Origin: Tateyamaria sp. ANG-S1
GTDB lineage: Bacteria; Pseudomonadota; Alphaproteobacteria; Rhodobacterales; Rhodobacteraceae
Direction: 5' to 3'
Length of the DNA stretch: 64,000 nt
Assembly (NCBI RefSeq): GCF_000814025.1
Contig: NZ_JWLL01000004.1
Location: 124,001-188,000 of the forward strand
The position numbers and the translations under genes were made by a program. The notes under the pieces are model-generated. The model was not told the DNA's origin and ran no database searches. It saw nothing but the letters and a program-made list of their open reading frames with translations. Within the stretch, counting starts at the first letter, position 1, and each line of letters starts with the position of its first letter. This document shows positions 24,318 through 32,736 of this stretch, one piece after another.

Positions 24318-25895
24318 TTAGTTGACGGAGAAGTATTTCACCTTGGGCTGGTCTTCGGGATCAACCTCGATCCCCATGCCATCGGCCATGCCCCAGTTCA
24401 GCACCTGGTGGTGGATGGGGATGTAAAGCTGTTCGTCCTGCACCACGCGCCAGATGGCGGCGATGTCGGCGTTGCGCGCTTCCAGATCGGTGTTGGAGGC
24501 CAGTGATTTGATCTTGGCGTCCAGATCATCGTTGTCGAAGCCTGTGCCGTTCCATGTGCCGATGTCCGACTCCCGCCCGTGGACGAGGAAGTTGAAGACG
24601 TATTCGGAATCGTAGGTCGGAACACCCCAGCCCAGCATGTAGAAGTCCGTCTTGCTATCGGTGATCAGCGGGAAGTGCTGCGCCTTGGGCTTGGCATCAA
24701 GGTTCACGGTGATGCCGATCTGGCCCAGCATGCCGACGGCGGCCTGACAGATCGCTTCGTCGTTGATGTAGCGATCATTTGGGCAGTCGAGACGGATGGA
24801 GAAGCCGTCTTCGTACCCGGCCTCGGCCAGCAGCGCCTTGGCCGCGTCCACATCGGTGGAGCTTTCGGCGTCCATTTCAGCCGTCCAGCCGTTGACGAAG
24901 GGCGGGGCGATCATGCCTGCCGGTTCGGACTGGCCACGCATCACCACCTGGCGGATGGCGTCGCGGTTGATGGCCTTGGACATCGCCTGACGCACGCGCA
25001 CGTCCGCGAGCGGGTTGGCGCCGTCCACGTTGTCGGCCTCGATGTCATCCGCACCCTGGTTCATGCCGAAGAAGATCACGCGGTTTTGAGGGGCCTGCTT
25101 GACCGTCAGGCCGTCGGCGGATTCAACACGCTGGAGGTCCTGTACGGGCATGTCCTGGAGGAAGTTCACCTCACCCGACAAGAGCGCAGCCACTCGCGTC
25201 GCGGCGTTCTGGATCGGGGTGTAGACGATTTCGGTGATTTCAAGCGGGAACTGGTCGATGCCCCAGTAGCTTTCGTTCTTTGTCATCACCGTTTTGACGT
25301 CAGGCTCGCGGCTTTGCAGGATGTACGGGCCCGTACCGTTCGCATTGGTCGTGGCGTAGGTGATCTCGCCGCCTTCAAAGTCCTGCACGTTCACGGTGTT
25401 GTTCGCTTCGGTCCAGCCCTTGTCCATGATGAACAGGTTGGTGAGGTTCGAGGGCAGGATGGGGTTCGGGCCGTCTGTGACCATTTCGATGGTGAAGTCA
25501 TCTACGGCGCGTACTTCGGTGATGGAGCCAATCAGTTCTTTCATGTCCGAGTTGGGCTGTTTTGCACGTTGGAAGCTGAAGACAACATCTTCGGCGGTGA
25601 ACTCTTCGCCGCCGTGGAAGGTCACGCCTTCGCGCAGTTTGAAGACCCAAACAGTCGGGTCATCGGTTTTGGGTGCCCACTCGGTCGCAAGTGCCGGTTC
25701 AAACGCGCCGGTGACGTCGCGGATGATGAGCGGTTCGTACATCTGGTGCCGAATCGTGTGTGTCGGCCCCTCGTTCTGGGCGTGGGGGTCGAGGGTGAGG
25801 GCATCGCCTGCGCGTGCCCATTTCAGCGTCTCTGCGCTGACCATGGCCGTGCTTGATAGCAGCAGGGCTGTGGACAGGATGGATGTGAGTTTCAT
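24318..25895 (-). CDS. orphan peptide ABC transporter substrate-binding protein
   Basis: A 525-residue family 5 binding protein with a signal peptide (MKLTSILSTALLLSSTAMVSA), then LKWARAGDALTLDPHAQNEG, VFKLREGVTFHGGEEFTAED and a C-terminus with DGMGIEVDPEDQPKVKYFSVN. GGGGAGATTTCC precedes the ATG. No permease or ATPase genes are beside it; the Dpp permease genes at 13-17 kb could serve it, or its own transporter may lie elsewhere. It has its own hairpin leader (25918) and terminator (24271), so it is an independent unit. Confidence 0.9.
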   Translation of the reverse strand: MKLTSILSTALLLSSTAMVSAETLKWARAGDALTLDPHAQNEGPTHTIRHQMYEPLIIRDVTGAFEPALATEWAPKTDDPTVWVFKLREGVTFHGGEEFTAEDVVFSFQRAKQPNSDMKELIGSITEVRAVDDFTIEMVTDGPNPILPSNLTNLFIMDKGWTEANNTVNVQDFEGGEITYATTNANGTGPYILQSREPDVKTVMTKNESYWGIDQFPLEITEIVYTPIQNAATRVAALLSGEVNFLQDMPVQDLQRVESADGLTVKQAPQNRVIFFGMNQGADDIEADNVDGANPLADVRVRQAMSKAINRDAIRQVVMRGQSEPAGMIAPPFVNGWTAEMDAESSTDVDAAKALLAEAGYEDGFSIRLDCPNDRYINDEAICQAAVGMLGQIGITVNLDAKPKAQHFPLITDSKTDFYMLGWGVPTYDSEYVFNFLVHGRESDIGTWNGTGFDNDDLDAKIKSLASNTDLEARNADIAAIWRVVQDEQLYIPIHHQVLNWGMADGMGIEVDPEDQPKVKYFSVN

Positions 25896-25917
25896 GGAAA
25901 TCTCCCCGTGTTTGTGT

Positions 25918-25948
25918 TCTGGCGCGAGTTTTCGTTACTCGCGCCAGA
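25918..25948. promoter_or_regulatory. perfect 12-base stem-loop upstream of the orphan binding protein
   Basis: TCTGGCGCGAGT-TTTCGTT-ACTCGCGCCAGA lies 23 bases upstream of the binding-protein ATG and 67 bases past the RND pump stop, both on the minus strand. There is no T tail. It may end the pump message, or be a leader hairpin or operator for the binding protein. Confidence 0.55.
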
Positions 25949-26014
25949 TTGGCAAGCAGGTAGGGGAGGGTGTGGCCCTGCCGAAGCGGGGCCGACTGAT
26001 TTTTTGTGCGCCCG

Positions 26015-29000
26015 CTATTCGGCGGCTTGGCTGTAGGGCGGGTGCAGGACGAAGGGGGTATCCTTGTCGTGCGCCGGTTGGTCTTCGACCTCGGGCGTGC
26101 GGCGGACCCGGTGGATCAGGGCAAAGACGGGGGGCGTGAAGTAGAAGCTGACCACTGTGGACAGCAGCACACCGCCCGCCACCGACATTGCGAAGGGGGG
26201 CCAGAAGCCGCCACCGGCGAGGATCAGGGGGAGAAAGCCGCCGAAGGTGGTGATCGTGGTTGAGACGATGTGGCGGCTGGAGCCCATGACCACATCGACC
26301 ATGGCGTCTTTGTCGCCGCTGGCGGCGAGGTCGTCCTCTTGCAAGCCCGTCAGGATGATGATGGCTGCGTTGATCGACACGCCGATGGAGCCGATGACGC
26401 CGATGATGGCGTTGATGCCGAAGGGGTACTGGAACACCGCGAGGGCGAGGAGGCTGAGCCCAGCGGAGAGGCCGGAGACCACCAGCACGACGGCTGTGAG
26501 CCGGAAGCTGTTGAAGGTGAGTGCGATGGCGGCAATCGACAGCGTCACGATCAGGCCCATTGAGGCGAGCAGATCGCTGAGCGTGTCGGCGCGCGCGTCG
26601 CTGTCGCCGCCAAGCTCGAGGCGCATGTCTGCCGGTACTGCGAAACCGTTGGTGTCGAGGGCGGCTTGCACCTCAACCAGCGCTTCCTCCGGCAGCACAT
26701 CGCGCAAGATGAAGGCTTGGACCGTATTCACCCGTTCGCCGTTGCGGCGGGTGATGCTGCTGGCGGCAGGTTCCAACTCGATTGTGGACACGGCGGAGAG
26801 GGGCAGGGCAGGCCAGCGCCCTTGTGCCGAGAGTTGCGCCGCGTCAGGCCGCAGGATGGGCAGGTCGCGGATGGCCTGCATGGACCCACGTGTGTCGTCG
26901 CCCAGGCGGACACGGATGGGCAGTTCCTCGTCCCCTTCGACCATGGAGCCGCCGGTGACGCCTTCGAGCCCGGCCTGCAATTGGCCCGCGATCTGGCGCA
27001 GGTCGAGGCCGAGCAGTTGTGCCTGGGCTTCGTTCACGGTCACGACCGCCTTGGGCGCGCCGCTGCCGATGGTGCCGCGTGTGATAAGGACGCTGTCGAC
27101 GCCTGACATGATGCGCCGCACCTCGTCCCCTGTTTCGCGCAGGTCGGCGAGGTCTTTGCCAACCAGCCGTATTTCGACAGGTGCGTTGACCGGGGGGCCT
27201 TGGACGAGGCCACGGACAAGGATCTCCGCCTCGGGCGCGGTGAGCGATAGGGTGGCTTGCAGGTCGCGCAGCACCTCTTCGGTCGCTTCGGGCGATTGGG
27301 TTGTCAGCAGGGCCTGCGCGTGGCCCGGTGCGTTTTCGCGTGCACCGACGATGTTGTAGTAGAAGGCCGGTGCCGAGCGGCCAACTGTCCACATCACCTG
27401 CTGGATTCGGTCATCTGCCAAAAGCCGGTCGTTCAGTCGCGCTACGACATCCTGCGTGTCTGCGATGCCTGCGCCGGGGGCGAGATCGACCTCGATATAG
27501 AACTGGTCGCGGTCCACGCCGGGGAAGAATTGTGCCGTGAGTGTTGGCATGGACAGAAAACCGGTGATGGGCAGGATCAGCGCCAGCGCGATGGAGCGGA
27601 CCGGGTTGTTGACAGACCAGCGTAGGGAGGCGGCAAAGGCGCGGCTGATTGCGCAGCCCTTGATCCCGCCGCGTGTGCCGTTTGCGGGCAGAAGGTGCCC
27701 GGCGATGGCGGGGGTCAGGGTGATGGCGACGACGAAAGACCAGCCAAGCATGATCACCACGGCAATGGCGATGGAGCCGACAAAGTCCCCAGCCGGACCG
27801 GGCAGTAGGATCAGCGGGGTGAAGGACAGCGCCGTGGTGATTGTCGAAGCGAGGAGCGGCGCGAAGAGCCGTTTGACGGACTGACCCGCGGCCTTGAGGC
27901 GGCTCATGCCTTTTTCCAGCCTTTGCCCCACCTCGTCCGTCATCACGATACCCGCATCAACCAGCAGGCCGAGCGCCACGATCAGGCCCGTGACGCTCAT
28001 CTGGTGGATGGCGAGGCCGATGAAATTCATGGTGAAGAGCGTGGCCAGCGTGACCACTGGCAGGATCAGCGCCACGATCATGGCTGACCGCAGGCCAAGG
28101 GTCAGAAGCAGAACGCCGACCACAAGGCCCACGCCGATGGCCATGTTCAGGCCGACCTCTTGCAAGCGCTCGGCGGTGTAGCCCGACTGGTCAAAGGTGA
28201 GATCCAGCGAGACGCCGAGGGGGACGTTGGCCTGATAGCTCTCGATTTCCTCGCGCACGAAGGCGGCCCATTTGTCGACCTGTAGGCCGCTTTCCAACTT
28301 TGCGCCCAACAGCACGGCCGGTTTGCCGTTGTAGATGGCGAGGTCTGCTTCGGGCATCCTTGGGCCGCGCGTGATCTCGGCCACTTGAGACAGGTAGGTG
28401 ACAGCGCCTGCATCAGACCGGCGCACGACGATCTCGCCCAGCCGGTCAAGCGCCTGTACCTCGCCCGCGACGGAGATCAGCAGGTCCGACCCTGCCGGGC
28501 GTACCCGTCCGGCAGGGCCCTTGGCATCGGCCTGGGCAATGGCTTGGGAGATATCGCTTGCCGTCAGGCCGAGGGCGGCGGTGGCCACGGGGTCAAGCGT
28601 GACCAGCACCTCATCCTCGGGCGCGCCGAACAACTCGACAAGTTCGGTGCCGGGGATGTTGCGGAGTTCCTGGGCCAGATCGCGCGCGTAGCGCCCCAGG
28701 ATCGTTGTGGGGGCGCCGGGATCGGCGGAAAAGGCCGCGATGGCGGCAAAGGCACTGCCGCCTTCAGTATCGAACTCTGGCTCTTGCGCGTCGGCGGGCA
28801 GGGTCGGCGACAGCTCGACCAGATCATCGCGGATTTGGGCCCAGACCTCTTCGATACGATTGTCCGGCACCATCACGCCCAACTCGACTGACACGATGGA
28901 AATGCCCGTCGATGACGTGCTTTCGATCACATCGACTTCGGAGACCTCGCGCAGGATGTCTTCGATGGGTTGCGTCACCAGCGCCTCGACTCGCGCGGGG

Positions 29001-29158
29001 TCGGCGCCGGGCACAATGGTTGTCACAGTGCCGAAGAGGTTGGTGATTGTCGGGTCTTCCTGCCGTCCGATGGCCAGCAGTGAGGACAGGCCCGCCGCAA
29101 TGATGACCAGCAGGGCAAGGGCGACGAGGCGGGGCTGGCGGAAGGTGAGGGTTTCCAT
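26015..29158 (-). CDS. RND-family efflux pump, inner-membrane subunit
   Basis: A 1047-residue protein with the RND plan: an N-terminal helix (LVALALLVIIAAGLSSLLAI), a porter domain with GQREDPTITN-like opening, helices 2-6 from about 340 (VGLVVGVLLLTLGLRSAMIV), the helix 4 segment LLVDAGIVMTDEV, and a repeated second half from about residue 525. The helix 4 site has one aspartate where AcrB has two. It would extrude small molecules using the proton gradient together with the fusion protein encoded upstream (TGATG overlap at 29156-29160). No outer-membrane channel gene is adjacent. A GTG at 29161 is an alternative start. Confidence 0.9.
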   Translation of the reverse strand: METLTFRQPRLVALALLVIIAAGLSSLLAIGRQEDPTITNLFGTVTTIVPGADPARVEALVTQPIEDILREVSEVDVIESTSSTGISIVSVELGVMVPDNRIEEVWAQIRDDLVELSPTLPADAQEPEFDTEGGSAFAAIAAFSADPGAPTTILGRYARDLAQELRNIPGTELVELFGAPEDEVLVTLDPVATAALGLTASDISQAIAQADAKGPAGRVRPAGSDLLISVAGEVQALDRLGEIVVRRSDAGAVTYLSQVAEITRGPRMPEADLAIYNGKPAVLLGAKLESGLQVDKWAAFVREEIESYQANVPLGVSLDLTFDQSGYTAERLQEVGLNMAIGVGLVVGVLLLTLGLRSAMIVALILPVVTLATLFTMNFIGLAIHQMSVTGLIVALGLLVDAGIVMTDEVGQRLEKGMSRLKAAGQSVKRLFAPLLASTITTALSFTPLILLPGPAGDFVGSIAIAVVIMLGWSFVVAITLTPAIAGHLLPANGTRGGIKGCAISRAFAASLRWSVNNPVRSIALALILPITGFLSMPTLTAQFFPGVDRDQFYIEVDLAPGAGIADTQDVVARLNDRLLADDRIQQVMWTVGRSAPAFYYNIVGARENAPGHAQALLTTQSPEATEEVLRDLQATLSLTAPEAEILVRGLVQGPPVNAPVEIRLVGKDLADLRETGDEVRRIMSGVDSVLITRGTIGSGAPKAVVTVNEAQAQLLGLDLRQIAGQLQAGLEGVTGGSMVEGDEELPIRVRLGDDTRGSMQAIRDLPILRPDAAQLSAQGRWPALPLSAVSTIELEPAASSITRRNGERVNTVQAFILRDVLPEEALVEVQAALDTNGFAVPADMRLELGGDSDARADTLSDLLASMGLIVTLSIAAIALTFNSFRLTAVVLVVSGLSAGLSLLALAVFQYPFGINAIIGVIGSIGVSINAAIIILTGLQEDDLAASGDKDAMVDVVMGSSRHIVSTTITTFGGFLPLILAGGGFWPPFAMSVAGGVLLSTVVSFYFTPPVFALIHRVRRTPEVEDQPAHDKDTPFVLHPPYSQAAE

Positions 29159-30324
29159 CACTCCGCTCCGGTCACGCGGACCTGATCACCCGGGACCAGA
29201 CGGTGGGTGCCGTCGGGCACGACCATCGCGTCGCCCTGTAGCGTGCCGCGGACAAAGGCTGTGTCGCCCTCAATCTGCAGCACTTCGACGGCGGCGGCCT
29301 GGGCAGTGTAAGTCGCGCCCTCCTCGGGCGACAGGACTATGACGGTCCACAAGCCGCGGACGCCATTGCGCAGGGCGCGCAGTGGGACGGCATAACCGGT
29401 TTGATCCAACTGCCCTTGCAGCGTCAATGTGCCGGAGGAGAGGTAGACGGGATCGGTCGTGTCGATCTCGAATAGGGCGGTGCGGGTGCGGGTCTGTGCA
29501 TCAAGGTCCGCGCGGAAGCCAACAAATGTGGCGTCGTAGTCCGCGCCGTCCAAGGTGATGGTGGCGGTTTTCTCGCGTACGGTCGCTGCCAACTTTGGGT
29601 CGATGCCGACGCGGAACAGGGGCGCGGTGTCTTCGCGGATGTCGAGTACCGGCGCGCCGACGGACAGGATCGCGCCGGGGTCCACGTGGCGCGCGCCAAC
29701 GACGCCGTCGAATGGGGCGAGCAATTCGGTTTGGCTAAGCTGTACCTCGACCTGTGTTATGGCTGCGTCCACTTCGGCGATCTGGGCTTGCAGGGCGGCA
29801 AGGTTTAGGGCCGTGTTGTCCACGGCCTGATCCGAGGCGAACCCGCGGTTGCGCAGTTCTCTTTGCCGGTCTGTGGTGCGGCGGGAGAGTTCGGCCTGCG
29901 CTTCCAGTGCGTCGCGCGCGGCAACCAGTCGCGCACGTTCGGCCATCAGGATGCGGGTGTCGAGCCGGGCGAGCACCTGGCCAGCCTGGACGCGGTCGCC
30001 TTCGTTCACGTCGAGAACGTTCAGGCGCCCGTTCTGCTCGAACCCGAGCGACACGGTCTGTGCCGCCTCGACCTGTCCGTGAAAGGCGCGGGTGACGGTC
30101 AAGGCGTTGGATGGGCTAACCCGCATGGCGGCAACCGTGGCAATGGGGGCCGGTGGCGGGGCGTCTACGGCGGCAGCACGAGTGGCTAAGGTGGCGCTAC
30201 CGATCCAGACTGCGCCAGCTGCGATGGCGACCACCGACGCGGTGCCGGTGAGGGTCACGACCCGGCGCAAGGTGCGCTTCCAAAGCGGTAGTTTCGGTGT
30301 ATCCTTGACGCGGTCGTTGGGCAT
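29158..30324 (-). CDS. RND efflux periplasmic adaptor (membrane fusion protein)
   Basis: A 388-residue HlyD/AcrA-type adaptor. It has an N-terminal membrane anchor near residues 20-45, a lipoyl-like half motif (ALTVTRAFHGQVEAAQTVSL, VNEGDRVQAGQVLARLD), a coiled hairpin about 110-180, the second lipoyl half (LLAPFDGVVGARHVDPGAIL) and beta-barrel domains. It links the RND pump to an outer-membrane channel. The ATG at 30324 starts at MPNDRVKDTPK with AAGGA upstream. It is divergent from a TetR gene, with an AAGTAAG palindrome 19 bases before the start. Confidence 0.88.
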   Translation of the reverse strand: MPNDRVKDTPKLPLWKRTLRRVVTLTGTASVVAIAAGAVWIGSATLATRAAAVDAPPPAPIATVAAMRVSPSNALTVTRAFHGQVEAAQTVSLGFEQNGRLNVLDVNEGDRVQAGQVLARLDTRILMAERARLVAARDALEAQAELSRRTTDRQRELRNRGFASDQAVDNTALNLAALQAQIAEVDAAITQVEVQLSQTELLAPFDGVVGARHVDPGAILSVGAPVLDIREDTAPLFRVGIDPKLAATVREKTATITLDGADYDATFVGFRADLDAQTRTRTALFEIDTTDPVYLSSGTLTLQGQLDQTGYAVPLRALRNGVRGLWTVIVLSPEEGATYTAQAAAVEVLQIEGDTAFVRGTLQGDAMVVPDGTHRLVPGDQVRVTGAE

Positions 30325-30343
30325 TGTATCCGTCCTTGACAGG

Positions 30344-30362
30344 AAGTAAGGGGTGCTTACTT
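30344..30362. promoter_or_regulatory. TetR-type operator AAGTAAG-N5-CTTACTT
   Basis: A perfect 7-base inverted repeat around GGGTG lies between the pump operon and the divergent tetR gene. A further CTTACTT half site occurs at 30389-30395, 26 bases before the tetR start. Position and form fit repression of both genes by the TetR protein. Confidence 0.65.
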
Positions 30363-30420
30363 GTGTTTCGAGACATATGTAATAGCCACTTACTTTGGCA
30401 AGGGAAGAAGGCAATAAAAA

Positions 30421-31032
30421 TTGGAGCAGAGCCGGAAAAACACCCCTCGCACGCAGTATCACCACGGTGATTTGCGCGCGCATCTTATTGAAACTGTGAG
30501 GGTTTTGGTCGAAGAGAAGGGCGCTGATGGTTTTTCGATTTCCGAGGCCGCGCGGCGCGCCGGAGTGAGTTCTGCCGCCCCCTACAAGCACTTCAGTGAC
30601 CGGGCCGAGATCGTACGCGAGGTTGCGCTTGCGGGAATCGACCGGATGCGGGACCGGATGGATCAGGTGGCCCAAGCGGCGTCAGGTGACCCTCTGGCGC
30701 CGGTCACTGCACTGGGGCTGTGCTATGCTGATTTCGCCCGCACCGAACCCGGCGTGTTTCGGCTTATATTTGGTCTCGCCGAGGGGCACGAGCGCGACGC
30801 CGAGATGCAGGCGCGGGGCGATGGCTGTCTTGCCATCGTCAAACGCGAGATCCGGACTGCCATGCCCGAGGACACGCCCGAAACCGAGATTGAGCGGCGC
30901 AGCCTTATGCTGCACATGTTCGTGCATGGCCACGCCTTTCTGGAAATCGACGGCAAGCACGAGCTGGAGCTGACCGCCGAACAGGAGAAGGCGCTGATGG
31001 CCGACATCTCGCGCCGGATCTTGCGCGACTAG
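30421..31032 (+). CDS. TetR-family repressor of the RND pump
   Basis: A 203-residue TetR regulator using a TTG start (MEQSRKNTPRTQYHHGD). The helix-turn-helix covers about residues 30-60 (FSISEAARRAGVSSAAPYKHF), followed by a WHG-like C-terminal ligand domain (FARTEPGVFRLIFGLAEG). It is divergent from the efflux operon, with an AAGTAAG/CTTACTT operator between, so it most likely represses pump and self. GAAGG lies about ten bases upstream of the TTG. Its TAG stop interleaves with that of the convergent gene in one CTAG (31029-31032). Confidence 0.88.
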   Translation: MEQSRKNTPRTQYHHGDLRAHLIETVRVLVEEKGADGFSISEAARRAGVSSAAPYKHFSDRAEIVREVALAGIDRMRDRMDQVAQAASGDPLAPVTALGLCYADFARTEPGVFRLIFGLAEGHERDAEMQARGDGCLAIVKREIRTAMPEDTPETEIERRSLMLHMFVHGHAFLEIDGKHELELTAEQEKALMADISRRILRD

Positions 31033-32042
31033 CGGAACAGTCGCGCAAAGAGCGGCGCGCCGAGGATCACCACGAAGATGCGCAAGACGTGGTGTGCAAT
31101 GACAAAGGCGACGTCCGCTCCGACAATCAGTGCGAGCACCGTGAGTTCCGCCTGCCCGCCGGGGGCAAAGGCGAGGAGTGTTTCCATCCCCGGGGCGAGA
31201 CCGGCCGTATAGACCCCTTCGACAAAGATCACAGTCAATACGATCAGGATGACGCAGAACCCCAGCCCCGCAGCCAGATCGCGCCGGATCTCTGCCATGG
31301 TGATGCCGGTGTATTTCACGCCAACGGTCATCCCGATGAAAAACTGCGCCGCCCAGATGGCCTCTGCCGGGGGGCGGTGTTGCAGCAGTCCGGTCAGCGC
31401 CATGGCGGCGGCGACGATGAGGGGTCCGAGGATCGAGGCACCGAACATGCCAATCGCTTTTGCCCCGCGCCAGCCGATGAGTGCTGCCGCAACCATCAGT
31501 GCCAATTGATCGAGGCCCAGGGACGCGGCGGGCGCGCCGGGCGGGTTGCTGAGGTCTGCGTCCCACACCCCTTGGAGGATAAAGGGCAGGGCGACAACGA
31601 TCACCATCACCCGCGTCGCGTGGATCAGCGACAGGCTGCGCGGGTTGCCCCCGGCTTCCTCTCCGAAGACCAGCATGTCCTGTAGACCGCCCGGCATGGC
31701 GCTGTAGTAGCTGGTGGCAAAGTCAAAGCCCCAAAGCCTGCGGAAATAGGGCACACCGATCAGGCCGATGACTACCGTCATCACGGGGATCAGCATCAGT
31801 GTCGGCCACATGCCCAGCATTGACGCCAGAAGGACCGGGGTGAAGGTCGCGCCCACCGCGACACCCAGAACTGTGCGCATCCCTTCGTTGAGCAGCCGGA
31901 TGCTTTTCATCCGCACGCCCAGCAACGCGCTGATCAGGCAGGCAAAGATCGGCCCCAGCAGCCAGGGCAGTGGGAGGTCCGCCCAATGAAAGAGCGCAAC
32001 ACCCGTTCCTGCAATGCCAAAAGTCAGGGCAATCCGGATCAC
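31029..32042 (-). CDS. AbrB-family (AmoA-like) membrane protein
   Basis: A 337-residue polytopic protein of the AbrB/AmoA family, with two repeated halves of hydrophobic helices. Typical motifs are LPLPWLLGPIFACLISALLG near residue 27, MPGGLQDMLVFGEEAGGN near 115 and FAPGGQAELTVLALIVGADVAFV near 290. Members are presumed transporters; some were labelled ammonia monooxygenase in error. It overlaps the upstream GntR gene by four bases (32039-32042) and is likely co-transcribed and controlled with it. Substrate unknown. Confidence 0.85.
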   Translation of the reverse strand: MIRIALTFGIAGTGVALFHWADLPLPWLLGPIFACLISALLGVRMKSIRLLNEGMRTVLGVAVGATFTPVLLASMLGMWPTLMLIPVMTVVIGLIGVPYFRRLWGFDFATSYYSAMPGGLQDMLVFGEEAGGNPRSLSLIHATRVMVIVVALPFILQGVWDADLSNPPGAPAASLGLDQLALMVAAALIGWRGAKAIGMFGASILGPLIVAAAMALTGLLQHRPPAEAIWAAQFFIGMTVGVKYTGITMAEIRRDLAAGLGFCVILIVLTVIFVEGVYTAGLAPGMETLLAFAPGGQAELTVLALIVGADVAFVIAHHVLRIFVVILGAPLFARLFR

Positions 32043-32674
32043 CGGGCCAGTGCCCTGAGCCTGTAGCGCAGCGAGGTTTGCAGGTGCGCTTCCGCCGCCT
32101 CTCCGGCGGTGGCGGCGTCGCCTGCGGCGATGGCTTTGAGGATGTCGTCATGTTGCGCCGTGACCACGTCGATCCGTTCCTGATCGGCCAGAGTGGTTGG
32201 CCCCATCAACATCAGCGCGTTGTTCAGGGCCCGCGCGGCGTCCAGAAGGAACCGGTTGCGGGTCGCAAGGTAGATGCCGCGGTGGAAGTCCTGGTTCAGC
32301 GCGGGCGCTTCGGTGGGGGCGCTCTTGGCGATGGCGGCATTCAGGTCACGCAAGGCGTCCACTTCGGCAGCCGCCGCGTGCTTAGCGGCCATCTCGGCGG
32401 CTGTGCGCTCGAGTACGATCCGCATCTCGTAAAGCTCGACCAGTTCCGCGTGGCTGAGCTGGCGGATGACAGCGCCAAGCCGGGGTCGGTGTTCCACGAT
32501 GCCGTCCGCTTCGAGCCTGCGCAGCGCTTCGCGGACGGGCGTGCGGGACAGGTTCAGCCTGTCGGCCACATCGGTTTCGCGCAAACGATCACCGGGGGCG
32601 AATTCGCCTGTGCGTATCGCCTGAAGAAGCTGGGCATAGGCGGCTTCGCCCTGCGACATGTCCCGATCTGTCAT
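32039..32674 (-). CDS. GntR-family regulator with FCD domain
   Basis: A 211-residue regulator with a winged helix (LRETDVADRLNLSRTPVREAL near residues 30-50) and FCD domain (ELYEMRIVLERTAAEMAAKH, LNQDFHRGIYLATRNRFLL, QHDDILKAIAAGD). It heads an operon with the AbrB-family membrane protein gene. A perfect TGTATCC-N4-GGATACA palindrome sits 16 bases upstream of its start, the expected form of an FCD-GntR operator, so autoregulation is likely. Confidence 0.88.
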   Translation of the reverse strand: MTDRDMSQGEAAYAQLLQAIRTGEFAPGDRLRETDVADRLNLSRTPVREALRRLEADGIVEHRPRLGAVIRQLSHAELVELYEMRIVLERTAAEMAAKHAAAAEVDALRDLNAAIAKSAPTEAPALNQDFHRGIYLATRNRFLLDAARALNNALMLMGPTTLADQERIDVVTAQHDDILKAIAAGDAATAGEAAEAHLQTSLRYRLRALAR

Positions 32675-32689
32675 GCTGTGCCTTTCAAT

Positions 32690-32707
32690 TGTATCCGGAG
32701 GGATACA
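32690..32707. promoter_or_regulatory. GntR-type operator TGTATCC-GGAG-GGATACA
   Basis: A perfect 7-base inverted repeat lies in the 62-base gap between tamB and the gntR start. The outer TGTAT...ATACA part matches the FCD-GntR consensus and resembles the TGTATACA at 10642. Confidence 0.65.
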
Positions 32708-32736
32708 GTACCGGCGTCAGGATGAACAGCCCGGGC

